From the IMG/VR virus record IMGVR_UViG_3300009285_001197, positions 1 to 64,000 of that record: 64,000 bases of DNA; one strand, written 5' to 3'. The notes under the pieces are model-generated. The model did not search any database and was not told where the DNA came from. It saw only the letters and a program-made list of their open reading frames with translations. Of this stretch, positions 1 through 8,683 are shown piece after piece; the first letter of the stretch is position 1, and every line of letters begins with the position of its first letter. Origin of the DNA: a virus. The position numbers and the translations under genes were made by a program.

Positions 1-253
1 CCGGACTATACCCGCCTGCCGGATATACCACCAGGTCAGACGTAAAGAACTCGTAGGTTTTTCCGTCACCGCCTGACAAATGTATAAACTGTTGACCCGC
101 CTGTGGATCGTGCCTGTACTTTAAGAGCACGCTGCCTAAGATCATGTGACCTATAACTGCGTACTTGTTACGTGCGAGCTGTCTGAGTTTTGATTTTGCG
201 ATGGGGAGAAACGCAGCCGCCGCCACGGAGCTGATTATCTTGTGAACAAACAC
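1..253 (-). CDS. Partial gene, unidentified late protein (3' end outside window)
   Basis: The frame opens at a GTG just after an in-frame TAG, with AGAGG about 12 bases upstream, and stays open to the window edge (about 84 codons), so the C-terminus is missing. The visible part has a short hydrophobic Val/Ala stretch and then a basic segment; no family is recognised. It starts 18 bases after the stop of the preceding late gene, so it belongs to the late operon. On a circular map it may continue as the gene entering at 64000; the joining sequence is absent, so that is inference. Confidence 0.6.
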   Translation of the reverse strand, partial: MFVHKIISSVAAAAFLPIAKSKLRQLARNKYAVIGHMILGSVLLKYRHDPQAGQQFIHLSGGDGKTYEFFTSDLVVYPAGGYSP

Positions 254-271
254 CGTGGCGGGCCTCTAAAT

Positions 272-721
272 CTACGCCGCTGGCAACGTGAACTGGAATA
301 CGTCAACTGTATTTGGAGAACCAATAACCACGCTAATATTGCTCAGATTCATATCTGCACCAGACGTAGCGATTGAGCCGTCAAGGCGTGCAGCTGTACT
401 TGATGTGTCGGTAGGCACATCGCCAACTGCGTGAAAGCGGAACCACCCAGCTGTTCCACTGGCTGCGCCTGTAAACTTCCAATTTTCCACAGCGGCCTTT
501 ACTGATACACCCGCTACAGCAGCATCGAACGTCAGTCCTGTGCCACCTGCGTCGACAGACACTGTACCTAAAAGAGTACCTGTAGCCCCGGTATCAGCTG
601 TTAGCGGTTGCGGACCAGAATAAATTTTGATGAAGCCAAGGGCTAGAGCACCCTTAAAGCCTCCACCAACCCCTCCGTCCAGCATTTTGTTACGAAGACC
701 TGTTGATAACCGTACTGTCAT
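272..721 (-). CDS. Small late structural protein, unidentified
   Basis: A 149-residue Gly/Ala/Thr-rich protein with predicted beta character and no Cys. Its ATG has GAGG eight to ten bases upstream and lies five bases after the stop of the preceding tail gene, so the two are co-transcribed. Composition and position among tail genes suggest a virion component such as a fibre-associated or tail-tip protein. I recognise no domain, so the role is inferred from context only. Confidence 0.7.
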   Translation of the reverse strand: MTVRLSTGLRNKMLDGGVGGGFKGALALGFIKIYSGPQPLTADTGATGTLLGTVSVDAGGTGLTFDAAVAGVSVKAAVENWKFTGAASGTAGWFRFHAVGDVPTDTSSTAARLDGSIATSGADMNLSNISVVIGSPNTVDVFQFTLPAA

Positions 722-726
722 GATAA

Positions 727-1932
727 TTACCTCATGTTAAACGCGGTGCCACCGCTATGGATTATTGCGACGTACTTCTTGAACCCGCCGCGCTCTATGA
801 TTCCGCCACCTGCATAAAATCCGGGTGCTACACTCACTCTTGACTCCGTTAAATTCTCGAAAGGTGAAACTCGGCACAGACCTCGCTTTGTCCAGAAGTA
901 GATTTTTCCATCCGCCCCAAGCTCGGCATGCTGCCCTGGAACTGCGCCGTACTCGGCGACCTGTCTGAGCTTGTCTTCGCTGTACACAAATGCGCGGTTT
1001 TGAGTAGTAATAGCCAGCTCGACTTCGGCCCCGTACATCTGCGTGACCTCACCCGGAATGATGAAGTAGTTGGAGTTCAAGTTAAACAGGTGATACCCAA
1101 GCCCTTCGCTGATCCAGATAACCGTCTGGTCAATCTCCGGAATGTACTCTGCGGCGTATAGGCTGGCACCAAATAGGGCAACGTATTTCGCGTCTGCTGG
1201 CACTTCGTCCAAGAACTGGGTGGTCAGTTCAGAACCTGTTGGTGGGTGTGTAACAGTGAAGGATGTCTGCGAGGTAAGACCAGCGCAGCGGTAGAATACC
1301 GCGCCACCAGGTTCGGTGCAGTACAGGTTAACCGTATAACCCGTCAATTGGGGGATGTTACTTACCGTAACGCCCCCGTTTTCCACAACTATGGCTATGA
1401 CGCTATTACTAGCACCACCTTCACGTCCGTATTCGTCGCTATACGTCAGCGCTACTTGCACGACTCCGGCAAAGAGCGATCCATTAGCGGCGCTGACGGA
1501 CGGTTGGGCTGGTGTTGGGACACCCCACTTGCTGACACGTCCGTCAGCGTGGATTTCAAGCTTGCTTGTTCCACAGGACAGGTAGACAACATCATTAACC
1601 TCAGACCAGAAAGCATCCCCCGAAAGTGCAGTTTGCAGTGTGAGTGTAGTTCCGTCATGGTTAACCCGTTTTAGCGTGCCTGATTCGATGATGTACAGTC
1701 TGGAATAGTCAAACGTGGAATAGGAGCCTGTTACCCCAGAACCTGTGACGAACGCGGTGTAACCCTCACGAAGTTGAATTCCCTCGGAATCCGTACAATC
1801 CACGTTATCCGCAATGGATTGCCACTCCCACGATTCATGATTTTTTGTTCCAGGCGCAGTTCCGCGCATCGGGTCAGCTACAGTATTCAGACCCCTGAAA
1901 CGCTGGATATTTTTAGTTGAACTCGCCTGCAT
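727..1932 (-). CDS. Tail nozzle/stabilisation-like protein
   Basis: About 401 residues, rich in short beta strands, with an opening RGLNT-VADP segment and the 'DNVDC...GIQLREGY' style region that I associate with podoviral tail needle-platform or nozzle proteins built on beta propellers. I chose the ATG at 1932 because AAGG lies about nine bases upstream; an in-frame GTG at 1959 has no such site. It follows the large Asp-box protein and precedes another small tail gene. The nozzle/stabilisation assignment is a fold-level guess; virion location is well supported by operon position. Confidence 0.6.
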   Translation of the reverse strand: MQASSTKNIQRFRGLNTVADPMRGTAPGTKNHESWEWQSIADNVDCTDSEGIQLREGYTAFVTGSGVTGSYSTFDYSRLYIIESGTLKRVNHDGTTLTLQTALSGDAFWSEVNDVVYLSCGTSKLEIHADGRVSKWGVPTPAQPSVSAANGSLFAGVVQVALTYSDEYGREGGASNSVIAIVVENGGVTVSNIPQLTGYTVNLYCTEPGGAVFYRCAGLTSQTSFTVTHPPTGSELTTQFLDEVPADAKYVALFGASLYAAEYIPEIDQTVIWISEGLGYHLFNLNSNYFIIPGEVTQMYGAEVELAITTQNRAFVYSEDKLRQVAEYGAVPGQHAELGADGKIYFWTKRGLCRVSPFENLTESRVSVAPGFYAGGGIIERGGFKKYVAIIHSGGTAFNMR

Positions 1933-1994
1933 CTGTGGCAACCTTACAGAGTGTTCCACATAGTATATCAGATTTTGTCATAGTCAAGCCCATC

Positions 1995-4900
1995 TTACCT
2001 ATGTAGAACTACAGTCGGTTTGCGCTGAGCTATTGTCAACTGCGCACTTGAATGTTCAGCTGGAACATAAAGCGCCCCAGTAAAGCTGCACTCGGCAAGG
2101 GTTAACCCCCTAACATGTATGCCTGATGTAATTTCACCATTGAGATAACTAACCGCGCTTGGTCTAGCATAAAATCTCGCTCGGGCTGTGAGTTCAGCTG
2201 TGGGGCTCGACCTCGCAAAACATTCTGCTAAAATAGGTATCCCTGTAAGTACCGACCCTCTGACACTGGTACTGGCGTTGACCTGCGATGAAAGCGCTGC
2301 CCAGTGAGTGAGCACGCCTACAACGGCAGATTGAGCAAATGAAGTGGCCAGCATTACTTTTGGAAAGTACAAATTCAGCGCGCTCAAAGTAGACTGGCTA
2401 ACGCAATTAGCCTCTAGCGGTTTAGGCACCATTATGGTAGGGGCTCTGGCAGATGCTGCGACAATTGAGCTTCCGCCAAGCGTAATCCCGCATAGCATGT
2501 CAGCTGTAGTGATCGCAAAACCACCTGCAGCGGCAGTAGGCAAAGGCGTGCTAGTTTGTAAAAAGCCAATCGCAACCGCAGAGGAATGTACCGCCCCATC
2601 AACTGACTGCATGGTAGAGAGCTTAGCCCGGGCATTAGCGAGCGCTGAGAAAGCTCCATATAACCTGATCTGCGTAGTCAATGACATCTGAGACCATGAG
2701 TAACCATATGCTTTTGATGGGGCCAGTAGTAGTGTGGTTGTTCGTAAAACTGACAAAGAGGTGCATGAAGTTTGTGCTACCAACCGTATAGCCGTAGACA
2801 TGGCAGCTGAGGCGCTGGACACAGCCTGCAACTGGATAGAAAAAGAGACGCCCAGCGTACCCGATGTAGTTGCCGATGCTGTGATGGATGCGCCGACAAG
2901 TATTTCAGTGCTCAGCCCAGAGCTAGTAGCAGAAACCCCACTCACAGCCCCAACAAGCCTCGCCCCCAAAACAGTAAGCGTGGCTAATGTACTCGCCTCG
3001 TCAGTTACCCGTACTGCCACGCCGTCAATAGCGTCGGTTAACCTTGCTAGAGCCTTTGATCCACGCCCAAAAGCGAATGTCGTAACGCGCGTTCCAGTGC
3101 CTTGGCTCGTAAAAAAACGAAGTCCGCTGTTAGCCATCCACCCGTCATTAACTGCAACAACGCCGTAAGGCGAAATTAACCCTGTGTCCTCCCAGTTAGT
3201 AGCGTCGTCTGATTTATATACCATCCCACCGGTAGTGCGTAGACCCAAGAAGCCGTCGGTTGGAGACTCGCCCCGTATCAGCTTTACGTCGTAAAGGTGG
3301 GGGGCAACACTACTCAGCGTTGATGTGAGAAAACCGTCGCTACTATGAAGTCTCGCCAAGTCAAAGCACACCACTTCCCCTGAAACGGTTTCCAGCACAT
3401 TGTCTATTGGTATGTTTGTCCAATAGAAAATACTTCCACCGGAAGGGAACGTAGAGACTGGGCATCTGTAATAATCAAAACGATTATAATACGCAACGTA
3501 CTTACACCAGTAATACGCCCCTTTTGAAAAAAACAAACTCGTGTACCATACTGCCGGACCAGTAAACGGCGTCCAAGTTATCCCGTCAGGCGACTTCGCT
3601 GCTGCGGTACTGTCAAACGAGATGGCGTAATATTCACCGTTTAAATATTTAATTACGTATACGTCTGCGCTATGTGTATACGTAGCCACCCACGTTTTTC
3701 CATCAAGTGAGTATGAAATAACTGGCCCACTATGACCTATGAATAACTGGGAACAGTAGCCAAACCACTCATTGTCTATTACTGTAGGCGCTGTATACGC
3801 CCCAGAAACAAGCGTATTTACATCGGGTGAATGAGCGTATACGGTTGAACCAACACCACCAATGAGTAAAGCGTTACGTGTTACGGCAAGATTCCCACTA
3901 ATAGCCTTCGGTGCCCATGTCTCCCCGAAACGTACACCCCATTCCAGCCCTGGACGCGCATATAGTAGCGTCTCAACTCTAAGGTCAGATGAGCATGCAA
4001 CAGAGGCTTGTAGGACGACGGCGGGTTGTTGCAAAGGGTTTAGCGACGTACTTGACCTGCTGTTACACCATGAGCCACCATTGACCGTGTAGTCAATTGG
4101 CATACTCCATGTATCTTGTAAGTAGTTAACCCACGTACCGCCAATATACAGCGATAACGTGCTTACTAAGTAGCCTGCAATACGTACTGAATTTTTTGCT
4201 GGATATACCGCACCGCCACCAGCAGTTATGTCCCGCAACAATTCATTTGGTGGACTTACCCACGTAGCACCATTGTCATTTGACACTCGTAGGTTTGAGT
4301 AACTAAACAGAGGCACCAGTGGGTGCAGCACATGCACTCCACCATGTTGCGTAGGCACGTAGGCTACGTTACACGTTTCCACGCCAGATGTGTTTGGATA
4401 CCATGTTATTCCATCAAGAGTGCGATGGGCAGCTGTGTCTTCGTCAGAAAACAGAACTCCACCTGATAGGCGCATATTTCCAAGAAATGACCTGCCAGTG
4501 CTCCACGATATTCCGTCTGTCGAGGTGTATCCGTTAATTACGAATCTGTTTCCAACAAAGCAGCACTGTGAAATCCCACTTACAGGGAGGGTTCTGATTG
4601 TCCAGTTTATTCTGTCAATGGAGGTTGCGTACTGATTTGTAGCTACACCTGATATGTATGGAGCAACCGCAACATATATGTTTGAGCCGTAAGCTAAGTC
4701 GCTCCATTTGGCAGCGAACGGTAACGTGAGCGTATGAAAATTACCTGCTTGAAAGTAAACAGCGTCGCTATTATTGGCTCGATAGCCATGCACCTGCGTT
4801 ACGTTTAGACTACCGCCACGAACAAGGACATAAAGCGAATCATTTACTGCGCGGACATTTCCCCAATATCCAGCGGCAAGTTGCATCACCGCATACTGAC

Positions 4901-6023
4901 CAGAATCTGAATTAAAGACCAGCGCTGATGTCTGCAGCGCCATTTCAGTTGACGGGTAATTATTAACGACCGTGTATCCGCACAACACGGTCGTGCTACC
5001 AAGTGTGTCTGCGTAAAGACGCCGCTGCCCAGCGATTACAGACTCAGCTCCGTAAAACCAGCCTGCCGGAACAACGTCTGAAAGAACGACCTCGGAAGCT
5101 GAGAGTCTCAATGCAATTGCGCTAGCTTCCGAGCTTATGGATGCAAGCCATAGAAATGGATCAGTTGTTAAGTCTGCGCTAGCCGTGGCTACAGCGACCA
5201 CTCCCCAACTGGCGTCTGGAAAGCGTTCCTCGATAAACGCTGAGACACTTGCAAATGAAGCAGGTGTCGCCGCGAATCGTATAGCCGTTGAGAGGATCGC
5301 CGCAGTGCTAGAACTGGCAGTTACTGTTGCGAAAATATCAGGCGATAGTGTTCGTAAAACAATAGTGACATAGGCGCGATTAGTTGAACTGTCCGCAGTG
5401 GATAATACTGGTCCGGTATCAGTGAGGGCACTTGAAAGCTCCCCGGTTATTAGCGCTATTCCGCCGCCAGCACCCAGTGACGTTGAGCTGTCCGCACGCT
5501 TAACAAGGTTAACTTGCTGGCCAAAATTGCTTACAAGCGTGCCTGTAATTGTGTTGGTCTGTGTCGCATCTTTATCCAGACCTATAAAGCTTGCGACGAG
5601 TGACCCGGCAGGAAAGGGGTCCCCCGCCGTAGCGACGGCGGTTGTTTCTATGTAGTCTGTGGCAGGCTCAAGGACATGCGAGCCTGAGTCCTCATACCAA
5701 ACCGCTGGACCAGCTGCATCTCTGAAAACAAAAATCTGTGCCGTGGTATAGCTACCAGCATCTGAGACAGCTACGTTACTTTGCGTACCAGCAACGTCTT
5801 TTCCAAATAATCGCAGCGTTACTGCGCCAGCTACGTCTGGCGTAACTACATTTGAAGCCGCGTTGTGAAATGTCCAGCCGGATACGGCATCTCCATTAAA
5901 ACTGGCGTGATTTATAGCCAGTAGGGCGTAATCACCATCCTGATACCCTGCTGGCCAAGGAACAGATAGCGCACCTGTGCCCGCCGTAAATGCTCCGGCA
6001 GCTACAAATGATGGCTGGGCCAA
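1995..6023 (-). CDS. Large tail protein with Asp-box-like propeller repeats
   Basis: 1342 residues, probably a tail spike or receptor-binding component. The start is TTG, supported by AGGAG six bases upstream. The N-terminal ~230 residues resemble a virion-attachment beta domain. From about residue 465 to 940 there are spaced Asp-box/BNR-like motifs (SxDGxTW type: ISIDRINW-like near 468, TDGISW 501, LDGITW 536, NDNGATW 584, LDGKTW 776, PDGITW 814, DDATNW 939), the signature of sialidase-type beta propellers, which bind or cleave glycans. The last ~300 residues are Ala/Ser/Thr-rich imperfect repeats. It lies just after two fibre-like paralogues. No catalytic residues could be assigned, so glycan binding rather than hydrolysis is the safer reading. 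Confidence 0.7.
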   Translation of the reverse strand: MAQPSFVAAGAFTAGTGALSVPWPAGYQDGDYALLAINHASFNGDAVSGWTFHNAASNVVTPDVAGAVTLRLFGKDVAGTQSNVAVSDAGSYTTAQIFVFRDAAGPAVWYEDSGSHVLEPATDYIETTAVATAGDPFPAGSLVASFIGLDKDATQTNTITGTLVSNFGQQVNLVKRADSSTSLGAGGGIALITGELSSALTDTGPVLSTADSSTNRAYVTIVLRTLSPDIFATVTASSSTAAILSTAIRFAATPASFASVSAFIEERFPDASWGVVAVATASADLTTDPFLWLASISSEASAIALRLSASEVVLSDVVPAGWFYGAESVIAGQRRLYADTLGSTTVLCGYTVVNNYPSTEMALQTSALVFNSDSGQYAVMQLAAGYWGNVRAVNDSLYVLVRGGSLNVTQVHGYRANNSDAVYFQAGNFHTLTLPFAAKWSDLAYGSNIYVAVAPYISGVATNQYATSIDRINWTIRTLPVSGISQCCFVGNRFVINGYTSTDGISWSTGRSFLGNMRLSGGVLFSDEDTAAHRTLDGITWYPNTSGVETCNVAYVPTQHGGVHVLHPLVPLFSYSNLRVSNDNGATWVSPPNELLRDITAGGGAVYPAKNSVRIAGYLVSTLSLYIGGTWVNYLQDTWSMPIDYTVNGGSWCNSRSSTSLNPLQQPAVVLQASVACSSDLRVETLLYARPGLEWGVRFGETWAPKAISGNLAVTRNALLIGGVGSTVYAHSPDVNTLVSGAYTAPTVIDNEWFGYCSQLFIGHSGPVISYSLDGKTWVATYTHSADVYVIKYLNGEYYAISFDSTAAAKSPDGITWTPFTGPAVWYTSLFFSKGAYYWCKYVAYYNRFDYYRCPVSTFPSGGSIFYWTNIPIDNVLETVSGEVVCFDLARLHSSDGFLTSTLSSVAPHLYDVKLIRGESPTDGFLGLRTTGGMVYKSDDATNWEDTGLISPYGVVAVNDGWMANSGLRFFTSQGTGTRVTTFAFGRGSKALARLTDAIDGVAVRVTDEASTLATLTVLGARLVGAVSGVSATSSGLSTEILVGASITASATTSGTLGVSFSIQLQAVSSASAAMSTAIRLVAQTSCTSLSVLRTTTLLLAPSKAYGYSWSQMSLTTQIRLYGAFSALANARAKLSTMQSVDGAVHSSAVAIGFLQTSTPLPTAAAGGFAITTADMLCGITLGGSSIVAASARAPTIMVPKPLEANCVSQSTLSALNLYFPKVMLATSFAQSAVVGVLTHWAALSSQVNASTSVRGSVLTGIPILAECFARSSPTAELTARARFYARPSAVSYLNGEITSGIHVRGLTLAECSFTGALYVPAEHSSAQLTIAQRKPTVVLHR

Positions 6024-6081
6024 AGGTGGCTCCTACTGAAAGATGGGTGTCGCCACGAGAGTAATCTCGTGGCGTTGAGAT

Positions 6082-6552
6082 TTAGTTGTCTATCTGGAAG
6101 CTGAGCGCAGCGGCTGCAAAACTCGGAGCTGCGTCCCCATTATTTACAGTTTTGCTGGTTGTCAAAGCGCCCCATACCAGCATATTACCGCCCGTAACCG
6201 CATCAAAAATAGCAAAGCCTGTAACTACTCCCCAGTTTGCCGTAGGCGCAGGGAATGTAATCGCAGCGTTGTTGCTCGTGGTGCCAGTCGTGCCTGTCGA
6301 AACAGTTGTTGACGCTGCGGACTGTGTGCCTGACCAATTAGCTAGAGAGCTAGTGATTGCCACCCGCGCATAACTGCCGCCTGTAACCTCGGTTCCACCC
6401 GCCGTGTCGGTGGGGTTTACAGTATAAAGTGCAACGTATAAGGACGTTGGGCCCGACCCTGCGGCAGCTGATGCTCCAGTAAGTCCAATAGCTTGTCCGC
6501 GAAAAAACCAGTCGATCAATTTGTTTTCAAGTACGTCACTCATTGCAGCCAT
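6082..6552 (-). CDS. Tail fibre-like protein, paralogue A
   Basis: 156 residues of a common phage tail-fibre family: an N-terminal helix (SDVLENKLIDWFFRG), then a LYVALYT strand, the 'SYARVAI...NWSGTQ' segment, 'NNAAITFP..TANWG.V.GFAIFD' and 'GGNMLVWGALT.SK'. The neighbour at 6566-7003 has the same motif order, so the pair arose by duplication. The start ATG lies downstream of AGGGG. Proteins of this family sit at the distal tail or fibre of many phages; the exact place here is not shown. Confidence 0.75.
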   Translation of the reverse strand: MAAMSDVLENKLIDWFFRGQAIGLTGASAAAGSGPTSLYVALYTVNPTDTAGGTEVTGGSYARVAITSSLANWSGTQSAASTTVSTGTTGTTSNNAAITFPAPTANWGVVTGFAIFDAVTGGNMLVWGALTTSKTVNNGDAAPSFAAAALSFQIDN

Positions 6553-6565
6553 GGTGTTTCCCCTA

Positions 6566-7003
6566 TTAAGATTTTAATTGGTACATCAACGCACCTGGTA
6601 CAAACACCGGGGGGTGCTCCCCAAAACTGATAAATTTTGAAGTTGTAAGCTCACCAAAAATGATCATATTTCCTCCAACCTGTGAATCATATAGCGCGAA
6701 GCCTCTAACCTCACCCCAATCTGCTGTCGGAACTGGGAATCTGATCGGCAGGTTGTTGCTTGTAGCACCTGAGTCCCCTGTGCTTTGGGAAGCGCTCCCT
6801 CTATCTTGAGTTCCAGACCACGCATCCATACTAGATACAACAGGTACACGCGCGTAAGAATGACCGCATAACTCAACCTCGACTTGCCCATCGTAAGGCA
6901 ACGACCTCAGCAACCCGACATACATTACATCAGGCGCTATAAATTCCTTAGCGCGAAAAATATGATCTACGAGTTTATTTTTCAGATAGTTACTGGCAGC
7001 CAC
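6566..7003 (-). CDS. Tail fibre-like protein, paralogue B
   Basis: 145 residues, starting at GTG with TAGGGG upstream. It shares with the next gene the helix 'YLKNKLVDHIFRA', the 'MYVGLLRS' strand, 'SYARVPV', 'AWSGTQ', 'NNLPIRFPVPTADWG.VRGFALYD' and 'GGNMIIFGELTTSK'. The two are clear paralogues, with B lacking the Gly/Ala linker near residue 25 of A. It follows the spanin genes, so the lysis cassette is embedded within the tail-gene block. Confidence 0.75.
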   Translation of the reverse strand: MAASNYLKNKLVDHIFRAKEFIAPDVMYVGLLRSLPYDGQVEVELCGHSYARVPVVSSMDAWSGTQDRGSASQSTGDSGATSNNLPIRFPVPTADWGEVRGFALYDSQVGGNMIIFGELTTSKFISFGEHPPVFVPGALMYQLKS

Positions 7004-7028
7004 GATACGCCCCTAACGTGAGTTGAAA

Positions 7029-7502
7029 TTATTCAGCCGCATGCCACAAAACCAGCGTATTCAGCCTCAATGCGCAGGTGTCATAGAGCTGGTTGGCTTC
7101 GGCGATCCAGTAGGCAACGTCCCGATCAGAGGCGGCAAGTGCTCCGGCACCTTCTGTAGCAGGTTCGCTGGCGGGGGGACGGATGCCCTGAGCGCTGCCG
7201 GGCTGCAGCAGGCTGACAGCGGCAGGACTAAGACAAGGAGTAGTGCCTGTGGTGACGGTGGGAACATATTTGATTACCTCCACGGTTTTTACGGTGATGC
7301 GAGCCTCGGCTTTCGCCAGCTTGTCAGAAAGCTCGTTACCCCGCTTGATTTGCGTATCAAGCGCCTTGCGATACGCAGCCTGCTCTTTCGCACGCTGCGC
7401 TTCGTACTTGGTATTGGCCCAGTTCTGGCCGGTATAGAAGCCCATGCAGAGCGATGTAGCTACAGCCAGCATGGCGGCGATTATGATTTGCGGCGTAAAC
7501 AT
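7029..7502 (-). CDS. Rz: Rz-like inner-membrane spanin (i-spanin)
   Basis: About 157 residues with one N-terminal signal-anchor helix (IIIAAMLAVATSLCMGF) and a charged, coiled-coil periplasmic domain (residues ~25-80), the usual i-spanin layout. It would link the inner membrane to the outer-membrane lipoprotein encoded inside it and fuse the membranes in the last step of lysis. The start overlaps the holin stop; GTG at 7505 and ATG at 7502 are adjacent alternatives. The C-terminal third is Pro/Ala-rich because it overlaps the Rz1 frame. Confidence 0.8.
   Translation of the reverse strand: MFTPQIIIAAMLAVATSLCMGFYTGQNWANTKYEAQRAKEQAAYRKALDTQIKRGNELSDKLAKAEARITVKTVEVIKYVPTVTTGTTPCLSPAAVSLLQPGSAQGIRPPASEPATEGAGALAASDRDVAYWIAEANQLYDTCALRLNTLVLWHAAE
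7067..7267 (-). CDS. Rz1: Rz1-like outer-membrane lipoprotein spanin, nested in Rz
   Basis: 66 residues lying wholly within the Rz gene in another frame, as in lambda-type nested spanin pairs. A strong GGAGG (7277-7281) sits nine bases before the ATG. The protein has a short signal sequence and a lipobox (PLSAC, Cys at about residue 20), then a Pro-rich mature part typical of Rz1 (VPPP, HLPPL, SPKPT). It would be lipidated, sorted to the outer membrane and pair with Rz. The ribosome binding site, lipobox and nesting together make this a confident call. Confidence 0.85.
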   Translation of the reverse strand: MFPPSPQALLLVLVLPLSACCSPAALRASVPPPANLLQKVPEHLPPLIGTLPTGSPKPTSSMTPAH

Positions 7503-7726
7503 CACTTATCCCCAAGCGATGTCGTGGTTTTGAAACGCAACATGATGTTCATCACAATCACCAGTCCCATAGCATACTTGAAAGCTTGGTCAGGGACATA
7601 CTGGCTCAGTGCTGGAAGGCTATCCTGTAGCATTGGTAGCCCAGTTATGAGTGCACCTGCGACACCGTTAAGCCAGATAGTAAGCGACTTATGCGCGCGT
7701 TTTAATTTGTACAGGAATGATGTCAT
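7502..7726 (-). CDS. Holin-like membrane protein
   Basis: 74 residues with two hydrophobic segments (about residues 17-35 and 48-64) separated by a short polar loop and ending in a charged tail, which matches a small two-helix holin. It overlaps the upstream DUF5675 gene by ATGA and is followed directly by Rz/Rz1, so it forms a compact lysis cassette. Holins assemble in the inner membrane and time lysis. No family name can be given from sequence reading alone. Confidence 0.7.
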   Translation of the reverse strand: MTSFLYKLKRAHKSLTIWLNGVAGALITGLPMLQDSLPALSQYVPDQAFKYAMGLVIVMNIMLRFKTTTSLGDK

Positions 7727-8142
7727 AGTTCAGTCGCCTCTGCAATGATCTCAATGGTGATAGGGTCATGAACGTCATACGCGTCGTCAAGTGCATCCAT
7801 AAATTTTGCCAGAGCAAGTCTGGAATTACCGACAAAATCCGTACTGTGCGTCATACCAAGCAAAATGCAGCCTTCGGTATTTTCAGCCACATTTCCTGAA
7901 TGAATTCTTACCCCAACGAAGTTGGGTACGCCGATCAGTAGGGGTAACGGTTTTTGAAAGCGATCAGAGAAAGTTACAACCAGCGGATACGTGCCCCACG
8001 GGATAGCTGTTTTTCCGTACACCTTCTCGCCTGCTGGGCGAACTACATCCTCCAACGTGTAGCAGAAGAATGCTCCATCGACGTACAGAATCCCTGTAGT
8101 TGATTTCCCTGTGAACCATTTACGACGGAGCGATAACTTCAT
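7723..8142 (-). CDS. DUF5675 family protein in lysis cassette
   Basis: 139 residues matching the DUF5675 pattern: 'LRRKWFT..STTG.LYVDG.F.CYTLED.VRP', 'KVYGKTAIPWGTY', 'GVRIHSGN..ENTEGCILLG'. I chose the ATG at 8142 because AAGG precedes it; longer in-frame starts run back to 8190. The family is widespread in phages and is often next to lysis genes; the conserved His/Cys block (HSGN...GC) resembles L,D-transpeptidase-type active sites. With no other endolysin seen in the cassette, it is the best endolysin candidate here, but that is inference. Confidence 0.75.
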   Translation of the reverse strand: MKLSLRRKWFTGKSTTGILYVDGAFFCYTLEDVVRPAGEKVYGKTAIPWGTYPLVVTFSDRFQKPLPLLIGVPNFVGVRIHSGNVAENTEGCILLGMTHSTDFVGNSRLALAKFMDALDDAYDVHDPITIEIIAEATEL

Positions 8143-8159
8143 AACGAAACCCTTACCCC

Positions 8160-8510
8160 TTAGAAAGTCGCCAATTGGCATCGCTGCCACGAATTAACCG
8201 CAACGCATACGTATAAATACCCCATTGCTACGCGCACCTCCCCTGGGGTTCCGTAGTCTGATGGGCTGGTTGGTGCCCCAACAACTGCTGAGGTTATTCC
8301 TTGTGGACCCTGTTCACCAACTGATAGCACGTGCAGGCTGTCTTCTGGCGCTATCACTACAGATGATTCTGCGCCATCAACTACCACAATCTCTGCTTCT
8401 TCCAACACTGCAATGGTTGGACTTGATGGAGTCTCCACTGTGGCGATCTGCACCTCAGTGGAGAATACGCCGTTGGCTACGACCTTTTCTATTATCACCA
8501 CTTCAGTCAT
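8160..8510 (-). CDS. Small virion-associated protein with collagen-like segment
   Basis: 116 residues, Val/Glu-rich in the first half, with a GEQGPQG collagen-like motif near residue 68 and a 'PTSPSDYGTPGEVRVA.GYLYVCV..NSWQRC' C-terminus typical of short phage fibre or tip proteins. Its ATG overlaps the stop of the 58-residue gene before it. Location between tail genes and the lysis cassette supports a tail role. No definite family. Confidence 0.65.
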   Translation of the reverse strand: MTEVVIIEKVVANGVFSTEVQIATVETPSSPTIAVLEEAEIVVVDGAESSVVIAPEDSLHVLSVGEQGPQGITSAVVGAPTSPSDYGTPGEVRVAMGYLYVCVAVNSWQRCQLATF

Positions 8511-8683
8511 AGCAGTACCGCCCTGTCTGTTTCAGCTTTCGTTATTATAACGTCTGTCTGAATATCACGCACATAAAACTCTACTGGGCGTCTGATCCAA
8601 CCTGTAGGAATAACTCCTGCAACGCCCCATATCAACCGGAACGTCCACGCTGCGAATGTCTTGGCTGCAAAACTAGCTAACAT
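8507..8683 (-). CDS. Small late protein, 58 aa
   Basis: A 58-residue gene that fills the space between two longer late genes. Its ATG lies inside the end of the upstream gene (overlap of 11 bases) and its TGA overlaps the ATG of the next gene, the tight coupling seen throughout this operon. The sequence begins with a mildly amphipathic helix (ASFAAKTFAAWTF) and a hydrophobic stretch (LIWGVAGVIPTG). Function unknown. Confidence 0.6.
   Translation of the reverse strand: MLASFAAKTFAAWTFRLIWGVAGVIPTGWIRRPVEFYVRDIQTDVIITKAETDRAVLL

Noticed and set aside
7023-7748. Plus-strand open frame of 241 codons across the lysis cassette
   Set aside because: It is antisense to holin, Rz and Rz1, which have strong independent support.
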